This document shows positions 1 through 4,783 of a DNA stretch of 5,243 bases, in pieces. Made by a program: the position numbers and the translations under genes. Source of the stretch: Gammaproteobacteria bacterium (GTDB lineage: Bacteria > Pseudomonadota > Gammaproteobacteria > UBA6429 > Thiohalophilaceae); assembly GCA_024641445.1 (NCBI GenBank), contig JAHEDA010000188.1:1-5243 (forward strand), in the 5' to 3' direction. The stretch's first letter is position 1. Each line of letters begins with the position of its first letter. The notes below the pieces were generated by a model. It saw nothing but the letters and a program-made list of their open reading frames with translations. It was not told where the DNA came from and ran no database searches.

Positions 1-1
1 A

Positions 2-169
2 GGTGTGCCTGGTGCTGGAAAGACGTTGGCTGGCCTGAATATAGCTAATGAAAGACATAATACTGATGAAGGAGAGCATGCCGTTTTTCTATCCGGCAAT
101 GGGCCTCTTGTTGATGTGTTGAGGGGACCGAAAAGGGGACAGATTTATTTATACATAAAAATGAGCTAA
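2..169 (+). pseudogene. DUF2075-family P-loop ATPase/helicase fragment, cut by a mobile element
   Basis: The reading frame is open from the window edge and gives 55 residues to a TAA at 167-169. It starts with a Walker A P-loop (GVPGAGKT, first eight visible residues) and continues through AVFLSGNGPLVDVLR (about residues 27-41). This P-loop followed by a LSGNGPLV segment is the pattern I recall for DUF2075 proteins, predicted nucleic-acid helicases or ATPases of several hundred residues. After VLR the family resemblance stops, exactly where the GGGGAC-type terminal repeat of the neighbouring transposase unit begins (about 123). The last ~14 residues are therefore encoded by the mobile element. 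I see no continuation of the gene between 921 and 1086, so the 3' part is lost or lies elsewhere. The upstream part is outside the window. Family assignment is from recall of motifs and is moderately sure; the truncation is seen directly. Confidence 0.7.
132..150 (+). repeat. Left terminal inverted repeat (19 bp)
   Basis: AAAGGGGACAGATTTATTT is the exact reverse complement of 902-920. Just outside it a second GGGGAC occurs at 123-128, so the left end carries two GGGGAC units (123-128 and 135-140). Confidence 0.9.
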
Positions 170-180
170 TCTCGTTTTTA
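156..180 (+). repeat. Subterminal A/T-rich hairpin
   Basis: TAAAAATGAG (156-165) can pair with CTCGTTTTTA (171-180) around the 5-base loop CTAAT, giving a 10-bp stem with one T-G mismatch. It lies just inside the left terminal repeat and upstream of the transposase ribosome binding site. HUH transposases of the IS200/REP class recognise subterminal hairpins, so this may be an end-recognition structure. It could also act as a weak terminator for transcripts entering from the left, as the right arm ends in five Ts. Confidence 0.45.
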
Positions 181-190
181 AAACAGTGAT

Positions 191-196
191 AAGGGA
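191..196 (+). promoter_or_regulatory. Ribosome binding site of the transposase
   Basis: AAGGGA lies 6 bases before the ATG at 203. It supports that start over the second in-frame ATG at 212. Confidence 0.6.
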
Positions 197-202
197 AGTG
201 AG

Positions 203-907
203 ATGCCAAGGATGGGGCGTATCGTTCTACCTAATTATCCACACCATGTGGTTCAGCGTGGACATAACCGTCAGGTTGTATTTGCTGATGATACTGACTA
301 TCGCCGCTACTTGAGTGATCTTCACGAACTCAAGGAAGCGTTTGGCGTTCGCGTCTATGCGTACTGCCTGATGACAAATCACGTTCATTTGCTGCTTGCG
401 CCTGGAGAGTCAGTGGCAGGGATGGCAAAACTGATGAAGGCGCTAGCTGCACGGGCGACACGATATCGGAACAAATTGGAGGGCCGTTCCGGAACCCTGT
501 GGGAAAGCCGTTATAAATCCAGTCCTGTGCAGTCGGAGATGTATCTGCTTGCTTGCTGCCGGTATATTGAACTCAACCCTGTTCGCGCATGTATGGTAGA
601 AAGGCCAGATGAATATATTTGGTCAAGCTATCGACAACGCGTAGGCATAACATCGCATAATTTGATAGATCTTGATCCTTGCTATCTTGGGCTTGCAGAG
701 ACAGCAGCTAAACGCCGTCAACGTTACGGGCAGTTTATGAGAGAAGCTATACCAAATGGCGAATGGATGCTTATTCGCCAGGCAATCCAACGAGGGCAAC
801 TGACTGGAAATAAAAGATTTGTGGATCAAGTTGAGCATATTTTAGGACGTAGGATTGAATTTCGTGCACAAGGTCGGCCTTCTCGGAGGATGCAAGATGG
901 AAAATAA
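203..907 (+). CDS. REP-associated-type tyrosine (Y1, HUH) transposase
   Basis: The product has 234 residues and belongs to the Y1 transposase (TnpA_REP/RAYT-like) family, which cleaves and rejoins single-stranded DNA through a 5'-phosphotyrosine link. The N-terminus has the typical PHHVVQRGHNRQ segment (residues 13-24). The HUH metal-binding pair is H60-x-H62 within TNHVHLLL (58-65). The expected catalytic tyrosine is Y121 in RYIELNPVRA (120-129), the position matching the catalytic Tyr of characterised RAYTs. GTLWESRYKS (97-106) is also typical of the family. All key residues are present and the frame is unbroken, so the enzyme may be active. The ~70-residue C-terminal region (about 165-234) is basic and less conserved, and may contact DNA. 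The TAA stop at 905-907 lies inside the right terminal repeat, so gene and element end are merged. No accessory TnpB gene is present. Confidence 0.93.
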   Translation: MPRMGRIVLPNYPHHVVQRGHNRQVVFADDTDYRRYLSDLHELKEAFGVRVYAYCLMTNHVHLLLAPGESVAGMAKLMKALAARATRYRNKLEGRSGTLWESRYKSSPVQSEMYLLACCRYIELNPVRACMVERPDEYIWSSYRQRVGITSHNLIDLDPCYLGLAETAAKRRQRYGQFMREAIPNGEWMLIRQAIQRGQLTGNKRFVDQVEHILGRRIEFRAQGRPSRRMQDGK

Positions 908-920
908 ATCTGTCCCCTTT
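902..920 (-). repeat. Right terminal inverted repeat (19 bp)
   Basis: This is the exact reverse complement of 132-150 and includes the transposase stop codon. Because the two arms are perfect complements they mark both ends of the same mobile unit. Confidence 0.9.
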
Positions 921-947
921 CGCTGGTCCCCTTTCGCTGCTTTCGCT
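912..947 (+). repeat. Short tandem repeat at the right element end (14-base unit)
   Basis: GTCCCCTTTCGCTG occurs at 912-925 and again directly at 926-939, followed by a partial copy CTTTCGCT at 940-947. The first copy overlaps the right terminal repeat. The left end has only a looser counterpart (two GGGGAC units), so the ends are asymmetric. Confidence 0.85.
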
Positions 948-1086
948 TTTGCATAACAAATGTCAGCGAGACACCGAATAGGAATTCCCCCCCAATAGAC
1001 CTCATCGCATCAATCAAAAATACTCCTCACGTCGCCACTAGAATTCGTTACAATCTTGCACTGCCCTTATCGCCGATTTACCCGCA

Positions 1087-1722
1087 ATGACCCCACAACA
1101 CCGCGCCGAGATCTTCAAGCGCCTGAAAAAGGCCAACCCCACGCCCACGACGGAACTGCACTACAAGACCCCGTTTCAGTTGCTGATCGCGGTCATCCTC
1201 TCGGCGCAGGCGACGGACAAGGGCGTCAACAAAGCCACGGCCTCACTGTTTAAAGAGGCCCCCACGCCGAAGAAGATGCTGGCCCTGGGTGAGGATGGCC
1301 TGAAGGAGTACATCAAGACCATCGGGCTGTTTAACACCAAGGGCAAGAACATCATCAAGACCTGCGAGATACTGATTAAAGAACATGGCGGCAAGGTGCC
1401 GGAGGACCGTCAGGCCTTGGAGGCCCTGCCCGGTGTGGGCCGCAAGACCGCGAATGTAATTCTAAACACGGCCTTTGGTCACCCCACCATTGCGGTAGAC
1501 ACCCACATCTTTCGCGTTGCCAACCGCACCGGCCTCGCCCCCGGCAAGAACGTGGTCGAGGTGGAGAAGAAATTACTGGAAGTGGTACCGGAACGGTATA
1601 AACAAGACGCGCATCATTGGTTAATCTTGCATGGGCGTTACACCTGCATTGCGCGCAAACCCCGCTGTGGCGCTTGCGTTATTGAGGATTTGTGTGAATA
1701 TACCGAAAAGAATGTGGACTGA
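1087..1722 (+). CDS. nth: Endonuclease III (DNA glycosylase / AP lyase)
   Basis: This base-excision-repair enzyme removes oxidised pyrimidines and cuts the backbone at the abasic site by beta-elimination. The product has 211 residues, the same length as E. coli Nth. The helix-hairpin-helix is LPGVGRKTA (114-122), with catalytic Lys K120 and the catalytic Asp D138 in VDTHIFRV (137-144). The C-terminal [4Fe-4S] cluster has C187, C194, C197 and C203 in the classical C-x6-C-x2-C-x5-C spacing. ILSAQATDK (37-45), another conserved block, is intact. The ATG start aligns with the usual N-terminus, although no strong ribosome binding site precedes it. A TACAAT at 1049-1054 could be a -10 box but I see no convincing -35. 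The DUF1841 gene follows after 2 bases and is probably co-transcribed. The enzyme looks complete and functional. Confidence 0.97.
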   Translation: MTPQHRAEIFKRLKKANPTPTTELHYKTPFQLLIAVILSAQATDKGVNKATASLFKEAPTPKKMLALGEDGLKEYIKTIGLFNTKGKNIIKTCEILIKEHGGKVPEDRQALEALPGVGRKTANVILNTAFGHPTIAVDTHIFRVANRTGLAPGKNVVEVEKKLLEVVPERYKQDAHHWLILHGRYTCIARKPRCGACVIEDLCEYTEKNVD

Positions 1723-1724
1723 TC

Positions 1725-2153
1725 ATGTTTGGTAATGACCGTAATAGCCTGCGGCAGATGTTCTTCAGCGTCTGGCACAAGCATCAGCAACAACTACCGC
1801 TGGAACCGATGGAGGCGATGATCGCGGATATCATTACGCTGCACCCCGAGTATCATGCCATGCTCGGTGACGAGGTGCGTTTTCTCGATCGCGACTATTC
1901 GCCGGAGCAGGGTGAGTCCAATCCCTTTCTACACATGGCCATGCACATCAGCATCCGCGAACAGCTCCAGACCGACCGCCCAGCCGGCATCCGCACCCGT
2001 TATCAGCAACTACTCCTCAACCTTGCCGACCCTCACGAAGTCGAGCACCAGTTCATGGAGTGTCTGGGGCAGATGTTGTGGGAGGCGCAACGCCAGAACC
2101 GGATGCCGGATGAGCAGGCCTATCTCGAATGCCTGCAACGGCTGGGGCGATAG
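1725..2153 (+). CDS. DUF1841 family protein
   Basis: The product has 142 residues, soluble and rich in Gln, Glu and Met, with no signal peptide or membrane segment. The N-terminal block (FGNDRNSLRQMFFSVW, residues 2-17), the LEPMEAMIADIITLHPEYH stretch (26-44) and the central NPFLHMAMHISIREQ (66-80) fit my recall of DUF1841, a family of unknown function with about this length in beta- and gammaproteobacteria. Met- and His-rich NPFLHMAMHI is the most distinctive part. The ATG lies 2 bases after the nth stop and there is only a weak ribosome binding site, so translation may be coupled to nth. DUF1841 next to nth is a common arrangement. No biochemical role can be assigned from sequence; a link to DNA repair would rest on adjacency only. 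Confidence 0.85.
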   Translation: MFGNDRNSLRQMFFSVWHKHQQQLPLEPMEAMIADIITLHPEYHAMLGDEVRFLDRDYSPEQGESNPFLHMAMHISIREQLQTDRPAGIRTRYQQLLLNLADPHEVEHQFMECLGQMLWEAQRQNRMPDEQAYLECLQRLGR

Positions 2154-2156
2154 ACC

Positions 2157-2705
2157 TTGAGCCTGCCGGGACTCGACCCGCACCCCGCCCTGACCGAGCT
2201 GCTACAGGCCTGTGGTCGTGGCGACCGCGAGGCCTTTGCCCGGCTCTATCGCCTGACCAGCCCAAAACTGTTTGCCCTACTCCTGCGTATATTCAAGAAC
2301 ACCGCGGCGGCGGAGGAGTGTCTGCAGGAGGCCTTCATCAACATCTGGCGCAAGGCCGCCACCTACGACCCGGCCCTGGCGGCACCCATGACCTGGATGG
2401 TCACCATCACGCGTAACCGTGCCCTGGACCTGCTGCGGCGACTGCGTCCGACGGTACAACTGGAGACCGTCGACGAGGCCGAGCTGGGCAGCCACCCCGA
2501 CCCGGCTGAGGCGGATGGCATCGACCCGGCCTTGGTGCGGTGTCTGGACGAATTAAAAACGGCGCACCGTGAGTGCGTAGAACTGGCCTATTACGAAGGC
2601 CTTACCCATCCGGAGCTGGCGACACGCCTGAACCTGCCGGTGGGGACGGTCAAGACATGGATTCGCCGAGGACTGGCACAACTAAGGCAATGCCTGGAAA
2701 CATGA
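2157..2705 (+). CDS. ECF-type RNA polymerase sigma factor
   Basis: The product has 182 residues with only sigma domains 2 and 4, the ECF architecture. Region 2 spans about residues 23-97, with AEECLQEAFINIWRKAATYDP (52-72) and TWMVTITRNRALDLLRR (79-95), which bind core polymerase and the -10 element. Region 4 spans about 128-181, with the helix-turn-helix LTHPELATRLNLPVGTVKTW (149-168) for -35 recognition. The linker (98-127) is acidic and Pro-containing. The start is taken as TTG at 2157. A stop in the same frame lies at 2151-2153 and the next in-frame ATG would be residue 78, inside region 2, so a non-ATG start is needed. It begins 3 bases after the DUF1841 stop, and its own stop overlaps the anti-sigma start as ATGA (2702-2705). 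Paired with an RskA-type anti-sigma it resembles SigK-like ECF factors. Its target promoters are probably its own regulon, possibly the peptide operon downstream. Confidence 0.93.
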   Translation: MSLPGLDPHPALTELLQACGRGDREAFARLYRLTSPKLFALLLRIFKNTAAAEECLQEAFINIWRKAATYDPALAAPMTWMVTITRNRALDLLRRLRPTVQLETVDEAELGSHPDPAEADGIDPALVRCLDELKTAHRECVELAYYEGLTHPELATRLNLPVGTVKTWIRRGLAQLRQCLET

Positions 2706-3382
2706 GATACGAGCAAGCACACCTGCAAGACCAGCTCGCGGCGGAATACGTCCTGGGGACGCTGCACGGTCGCGCGCGCGAGCGCTTTGAGGTGCTCATG
2801 CTGCAACACCCTGCCCTGCAACGCCGGGTCGACGAGTGGGCCCGGCGCATCAACCCGCTCGGGCAAGGGCTCGCACCCATTCCGCCACACCCGCATAACT
2901 GGGCGCGCATCGAGGCCAACCTCAACGCCGAGGCCGCTCCGCGTAAAACCGCGATCCGCCTGCGTAATTACTGGGGCATGCTCGCGGCCAGCATCGTGCT
3001 GGTGATCGGGCTCTTCGTCGGCCTGAATGTGACGCAGCCTGCAAAATCCTATGTCGTCGTCATCGCCGACCCACACTCACAGCCGATGTGGGTCGTGCGC
3101 ACCTCCGCACGGCAAGACGGTCACTTTGACGTCAAAACCATGAAGCCCAGCGGCATGGGACCGGACTGGACCTGTGTGCTGTGGCTACAGTGGCAGGATG
3201 GCTTCACCCAGGCGGTGGGTGTGTTGTCGGAGGAACACGGCTATCACGCCGATTTCAAGCTCAAACAGCTCAAGCGTGACCCCATGAAGGCACAGGTGCT
3301 GGTGAGCGTCGAGCGACCTGGGCGGGATTACACCGCACCGGCCGCCAAGATCATGTTTCGCGGTAATTGGATTGAGCTTTGA
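2702..3382 (+). CDS. Membrane-anchored anti-sigma factor, RskA type
   Basis: The product has 226 residues. The cytoplasmic N-terminal domain (about 1-75) carries LAAEYVLGTLHGRARERFE (12-30) and a later VDEWARRINPL (43-53), typical of RskA-like anti-sigma factors that bind and hold an ECF sigma factor. It lacks the HxxxCxxC zinc motif of ZAS anti-sigma factors. A basic stretch (PRKTAIRLR, 80-88) precedes one membrane segment at about 91-110, fitting an N-inside topology. Residues 111-226 form the periplasmic RskA C-terminal domain, with a single Cys (C158). The ATG is set by the ATGA overlap with the sigma gene; an open frame extends upstream to 2573 but would lie inside the sigma coding sequence. 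The pair is translationally coupled, as usual for a sigma and its antagonist. Release of the sigma is expected by regulated proteolysis after a periplasmic signal; the signal is unknown. Confidence 0.9.
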   Translation: MRYEQAHLQDQLAAEYVLGTLHGRARERFEVLMLQHPALQRRVDEWARRINPLGQGLAPIPPHPHNWARIEANLNAEAAPRKTAIRLRNYWGMLAASIVLVIGLFVGLNVTQPAKSYVVVIADPHSQPMWVVRTSARQDGHFDVKTMKPSGMGPDWTCVLWLQWQDGFTQAVGVLSEEHGYHADFKLKQLKRDPMKAQVLVSVERPGRDYTAPAAKIMFRGNWIEL

Positions 3383-3398
3383 GCGGCTCAGGATATAC

Positions 3399-3410
3399 CG
3401 CCTCAAGGCG
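3399..3410 (+). other. Small hairpin after the anti-sigma gene
   Basis: CGCC (3399-3402) pairs with GGCG (3407-3410) around TCAA, 16 bases after the stop codon. It is short and followed by TGATAAAAAT, not a T-run, so it is at best a weak transcript end on the plus strand. Read-through into the peptide operon remains possible. Confidence 0.3.
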
Positions 3411-3432
3411 TGATAAAAATGTGATGAATTAT

Positions 3433-3460
3433 TGAAACTATTGTGTAGCCCTCTGCGTAT
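3433..3460 (+). promoter_or_regulatory. Candidate ECF-type promoter for the peptide operon
   Basis: TGAAAC (3433-3438) and CGTAT (3456-3460) are separated by 17 bases. This fits the general ECF promoter plan of an AAC-containing -35 and a CGT-type -10. The same region read for sigma-70 gives TTGAAA (3432-3437) and TATAGT (3458-3463), but with a 20-base spacer, which is too long for a good promoter. Transcription would begin near 3467, leaving a leader of about 80 bases before the precursor gene. The nearby ECF sigma gene makes this reading attractive, but it rests on short motifs. Confidence 0.5.
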
Positions 3461-3535
3461 AGTGCAGTAGAACTGATGCAAAGGAGCCTCAGCTCAGTTA
3501 CAACCTAATCAAGATTTTTTCAACAAACCCATGAT

Positions 3536-3540
3536 GGAGA
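3536..3540 (+). promoter_or_regulatory. Ribosome binding site deciding the precursor start
   Basis: GGAGA ends 8 bases before the ATG at 3549. No such site precedes the two in-frame ATGs at 3531 and 3534, so 3549 is the likely start, which also gives a cleaner signal peptide. Confidence 0.7.
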
Positions 3541-3548
3541 ACGTCGTT

Positions 3549-3905
3549 ATGTCCAGCAAGAAATCCACCCTGAAGTCTGTCGGCCTGGTTGCCGGCACTG
3601 CCTTTGCAGCCACCCTGGCCGCGAGCAACGTATCCGCCGCCAGCATGTCGGATAACCCCTTCGCCATGTCCGAGCTGAAGAGCGGTTATCAGCTTGCTGA
3701 CGCCAAAGAAGGTAAGTGTGGCGAAGCCAAGTGTGGCGCCAACAAGATCAAGACGAAAGAACAGGAAGGCAAATGTGGTGACGCCAAAAAGGCTACCAAA
3801 GAAGGCCAGTGTGGCGAAGGTAAGAAAAAGGCCGTGAAGGAAGGTCAGTGCGGTGAAGGCAAGAAGAAGGTTGAGAAAGAAGGTCAGTGCGGCGGTAAGA
3901 AGTAA
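3549..3905 (+). CDS. hvfA: HvfA/bufferin-2 type RiPP metallophore precursor
   Basis: The product has 118 residues. A Sec signal peptide (KKSTLK then a hydrophobic core, about 4-27) ends in V-S-A with likely cleavage after A30. A conserved-looking linker NPFAMSELKSGYQLA (36-50) follows, then a Lys-rich low-complexity core with six Cys: C57 (EGKCG), C62 (EAKCG), C76 (EGKCG), C88, C101 and C114 (all EGQCG). The last three sit in a 13-residue tandem repeat. The signal peptide, SELxSGYQ linker and EGKCG repeats match HvfA/BufA2 peptides. In Haemophilus these carry oxazolone/thioamide groups made at EGKCG Cys residues by an MNIO enzyme and its partner, and they bind copper. Here the MNIO gene follows after 14 bases, supporting the same role. 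Unusual: half of the motifs have Gln in place of Lys before Cys, and the whole core is Lys-rich. The exported peptide would act in the periplasm. Modification in this organism is inferred. Confidence 0.9.
   Translation: MSSKKSTLKSVGLVAGTAFAATLAASNVSAASMSDNPFAMSELKSGYQLADAKEGKCGEAKCGANKIKTKEQEGKCGDAKKATKEGQCGEGKKKAVKEGQCGEGKKKVEKEGQCGGKK
3798..3902 (+). repeat. In-frame 39-base tandem repeat in the precursor gene
   Basis: The unit encodes KEGQCGEGKKKAV (residues 84-96). It is repeated with two changes (residues 97-109, ending KVE) and then partly (KEGQCGGKK, 110-118, up to the stop). The DNA copies at 3798-3836 and 3837-3875 differ mainly at third codon positions. This indicates duplication followed by purifying selection on the protein. 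Confidence 0.9.
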
Positions 3906-3919
3906 GCACCTGTCCTGAC

Positions 3920-4783
3920 ATGAATACGATATCAAAAACATATCCTGTTCATGGCGCCGGTCTCGGACTGCGGCGGGCCATCGCTGGCCCGCTCGCAGAC
4001 CAGCCCCCGACGCAAGTCGACTTCATGGAGGTTGCACCGGAGAACTGGATTGGCGTGGGTGGCAGCTGGGGCAGAAAGTTTCGCGCCTTTACCGAACGCT
4101 ATCCCTTTATTTGTCATGGCCTGTCACTCTCGATAGGTAGCCCGGCCCCATTAGATGAGGCCTTTTTATACAAGCTCAAACGCTTTCTCAAAGAACACCA
4201 CATCCGTCACTACAGCGAACACCTGAGTTATTGCAGTGATGAAGGGCATCTCTACGACCTGATGCCGATCCCGTTTACCGAGGAGGCGGTGAAATATGTC
4301 GCCGCGCGCATCCGCCGTGTGCAGGACATCCTCGAACAGCGTATCGCGATGGAAAACATTTCCTATTACGCCGCACCCGGCAAGGAAATGGAGGAGATCG
4401 ATTTTATCAATGCCGTACTGGCCGAGGCCGATTGTGACCTGCTGCTGGACGTCAATAACATCTATGTCAACAGCGTCAACCACCGCTACGACGCGATGGC
4501 CTTTCTCAGCAAACTCCCTGCCGAGCGCATCACGTATCTGCACATCGCCGGGCATTACAACGAGGCCGAGGACATCATCATCGACACCCACGGTGCCGAT
4601 ATCATCGACCCGGTATGGAAGATGCTCGACAAGACCTATGAACTCTTTGGTGTCATCCCGACCCTGCTCGAACGCGACTTCAATCTACCTCCCGTCACTG
4701 AGTTGCTGGCCGAGGTCGACACGATTCACCAGTATCAACAGAAGTGGAGTCTGGCCCATGCCACGCGCTCACGACAAGTCTGA
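3920..4783 (+). CDS. hvfB: MNIO (DUF692) RiPP maturase, HvfB/BufB type
   Basis: The product has 287 residues, the usual DUF692/UPF0276 length, and is predicted cytoplasmic with a TIM-barrel fold. MNIO enzymes are multinuclear non-heme iron oxygenases that modify Cys residues in peptides; the methanobactin enzyme MbnB is the prototype. Family blocks appear in order: GAGLGLR (12-18), FMEVAPENW (35-43), HGLSLSIG (66-73), YSEHLSYC (98-105), DLMPIPFT (113-120), ENISYY (145-150), LLLDVNNIYVNSVNH (174-188), LHIAGH (207-212), DTHGADIIDPVW (222-233) and LLERDFNLPP (249-258). Likely metal ligands among them are H66, E100, N146, D177, H208, D222, H224 and E251; exact pairing is not resolved here. No motif is degraded, so the enzyme should be active. 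The precursor gene lies 14 bases upstream and the partner gene overlaps its 3' end by 26 bases, a tight operon. The substrate is inferred to be the upstream Cys-motif peptide. Confidence 0.95.
   Translation: MNTISKTYPVHGAGLGLRRAIAGPLADQPPTQVDFMEVAPENWIGVGGSWGRKFRAFTERYPFICHGLSLSIGSPAPLDEAFLYKLKRFLKEHHIRHYSEHLSYCSDEGHLYDLMPIPFTEEAVKYVAARIRRVQDILEQRIAMENISYYAAPGKEMEEIDFINAVLAEADCDLLLDVNNIYVNSVNHRYDAMAFLSKLPAERITYLHIAGHYNEAEDIIIDTHGADIIDPVWKMLDKTYELFGVIPTLLERDFNLPPVTELLAEVDTIHQYQQKWSLAHATRSRQV
4744..4749 (+). promoter_or_regulatory. Ribosome binding site of the partner gene, inside the maturase gene
   Basis: GTGGAG lies 8 bases before the ATG at 4758 and supports the overlapping start. Confidence 0.55.

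Larger units (their letters stand above)
123..931 (+). mobile_element. Y1 (HUH) transposase unit with terminal inverted repeats
   Basis: The transposase gene at 203-907 is bounded by a perfect 19-bp inverted repeat: AAAGGGGACAGATTTATTT at 132-150 and its reverse complement at 902-920. A weaker outer arm (GGGGACC at 123-129 against GGTCCCC at 925-931) extends the match if a 2-base gap is allowed. The left end interrupts a DUF2075 gene, which supports insertion. The A+T-richer composition contrasts with the GC-rich genes from 1087 on. Y1 transposases of the IS200/REP-associated class do not make target-site duplications, so the exact boundaries cannot be set from flanking repeats; 123 and 931 are the outermost symmetrical positions. 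Confidence 0.75.

Noticed and set aside
950..1086. Possible recombination site or remnant gene between the element and nth
   Set aside because: GCATAAC at 951-957 is not a proper attC-type core, no inverted partner is found, and no frame resembles the missing DUF2075 part.
2573..3382. A longer anti-sigma reading from an upstream ATG (269 residues)
   Set aside because: The extra 43 residues overlap sigma region 4 in another frame and do not resemble an anti-sigma. The ATGA overlap at 2702 is the standard arrangement.
3410..3436. A/T-rich GATAAAAATGTGATGAATTATTG considered in part as a Fur-like operator (positions 3412-3434)
   Set aside because: The match to the Fur consensus is poor and lacks the expected symmetry.
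3480..3500. An AAAGGAG-like ribosome binding site at about 3480-3486 suggesting a small leader gene
   Set aside because: No ATG, GTG or TTG follows at a usable distance, so no leader peptide can be supported.
3531..3548. Earlier ATG starts (3531, 3534) for the precursor
   Set aside because: They lack a ribosome binding site and would put an acidic residue ahead of the basic signal-peptide start. GGAGA at 3536-3540 serves the ATG at 3549.
3498..3941. A 147-residue open frame on the minus strand, rich in Phe and Leu, that looks like a membrane protein
   Set aside because: It is the antisense of the Lys-rich precursor core: AAG/AAA codons read backwards become Leu and Phe codons. It has no ribosome binding site or family resemblance.
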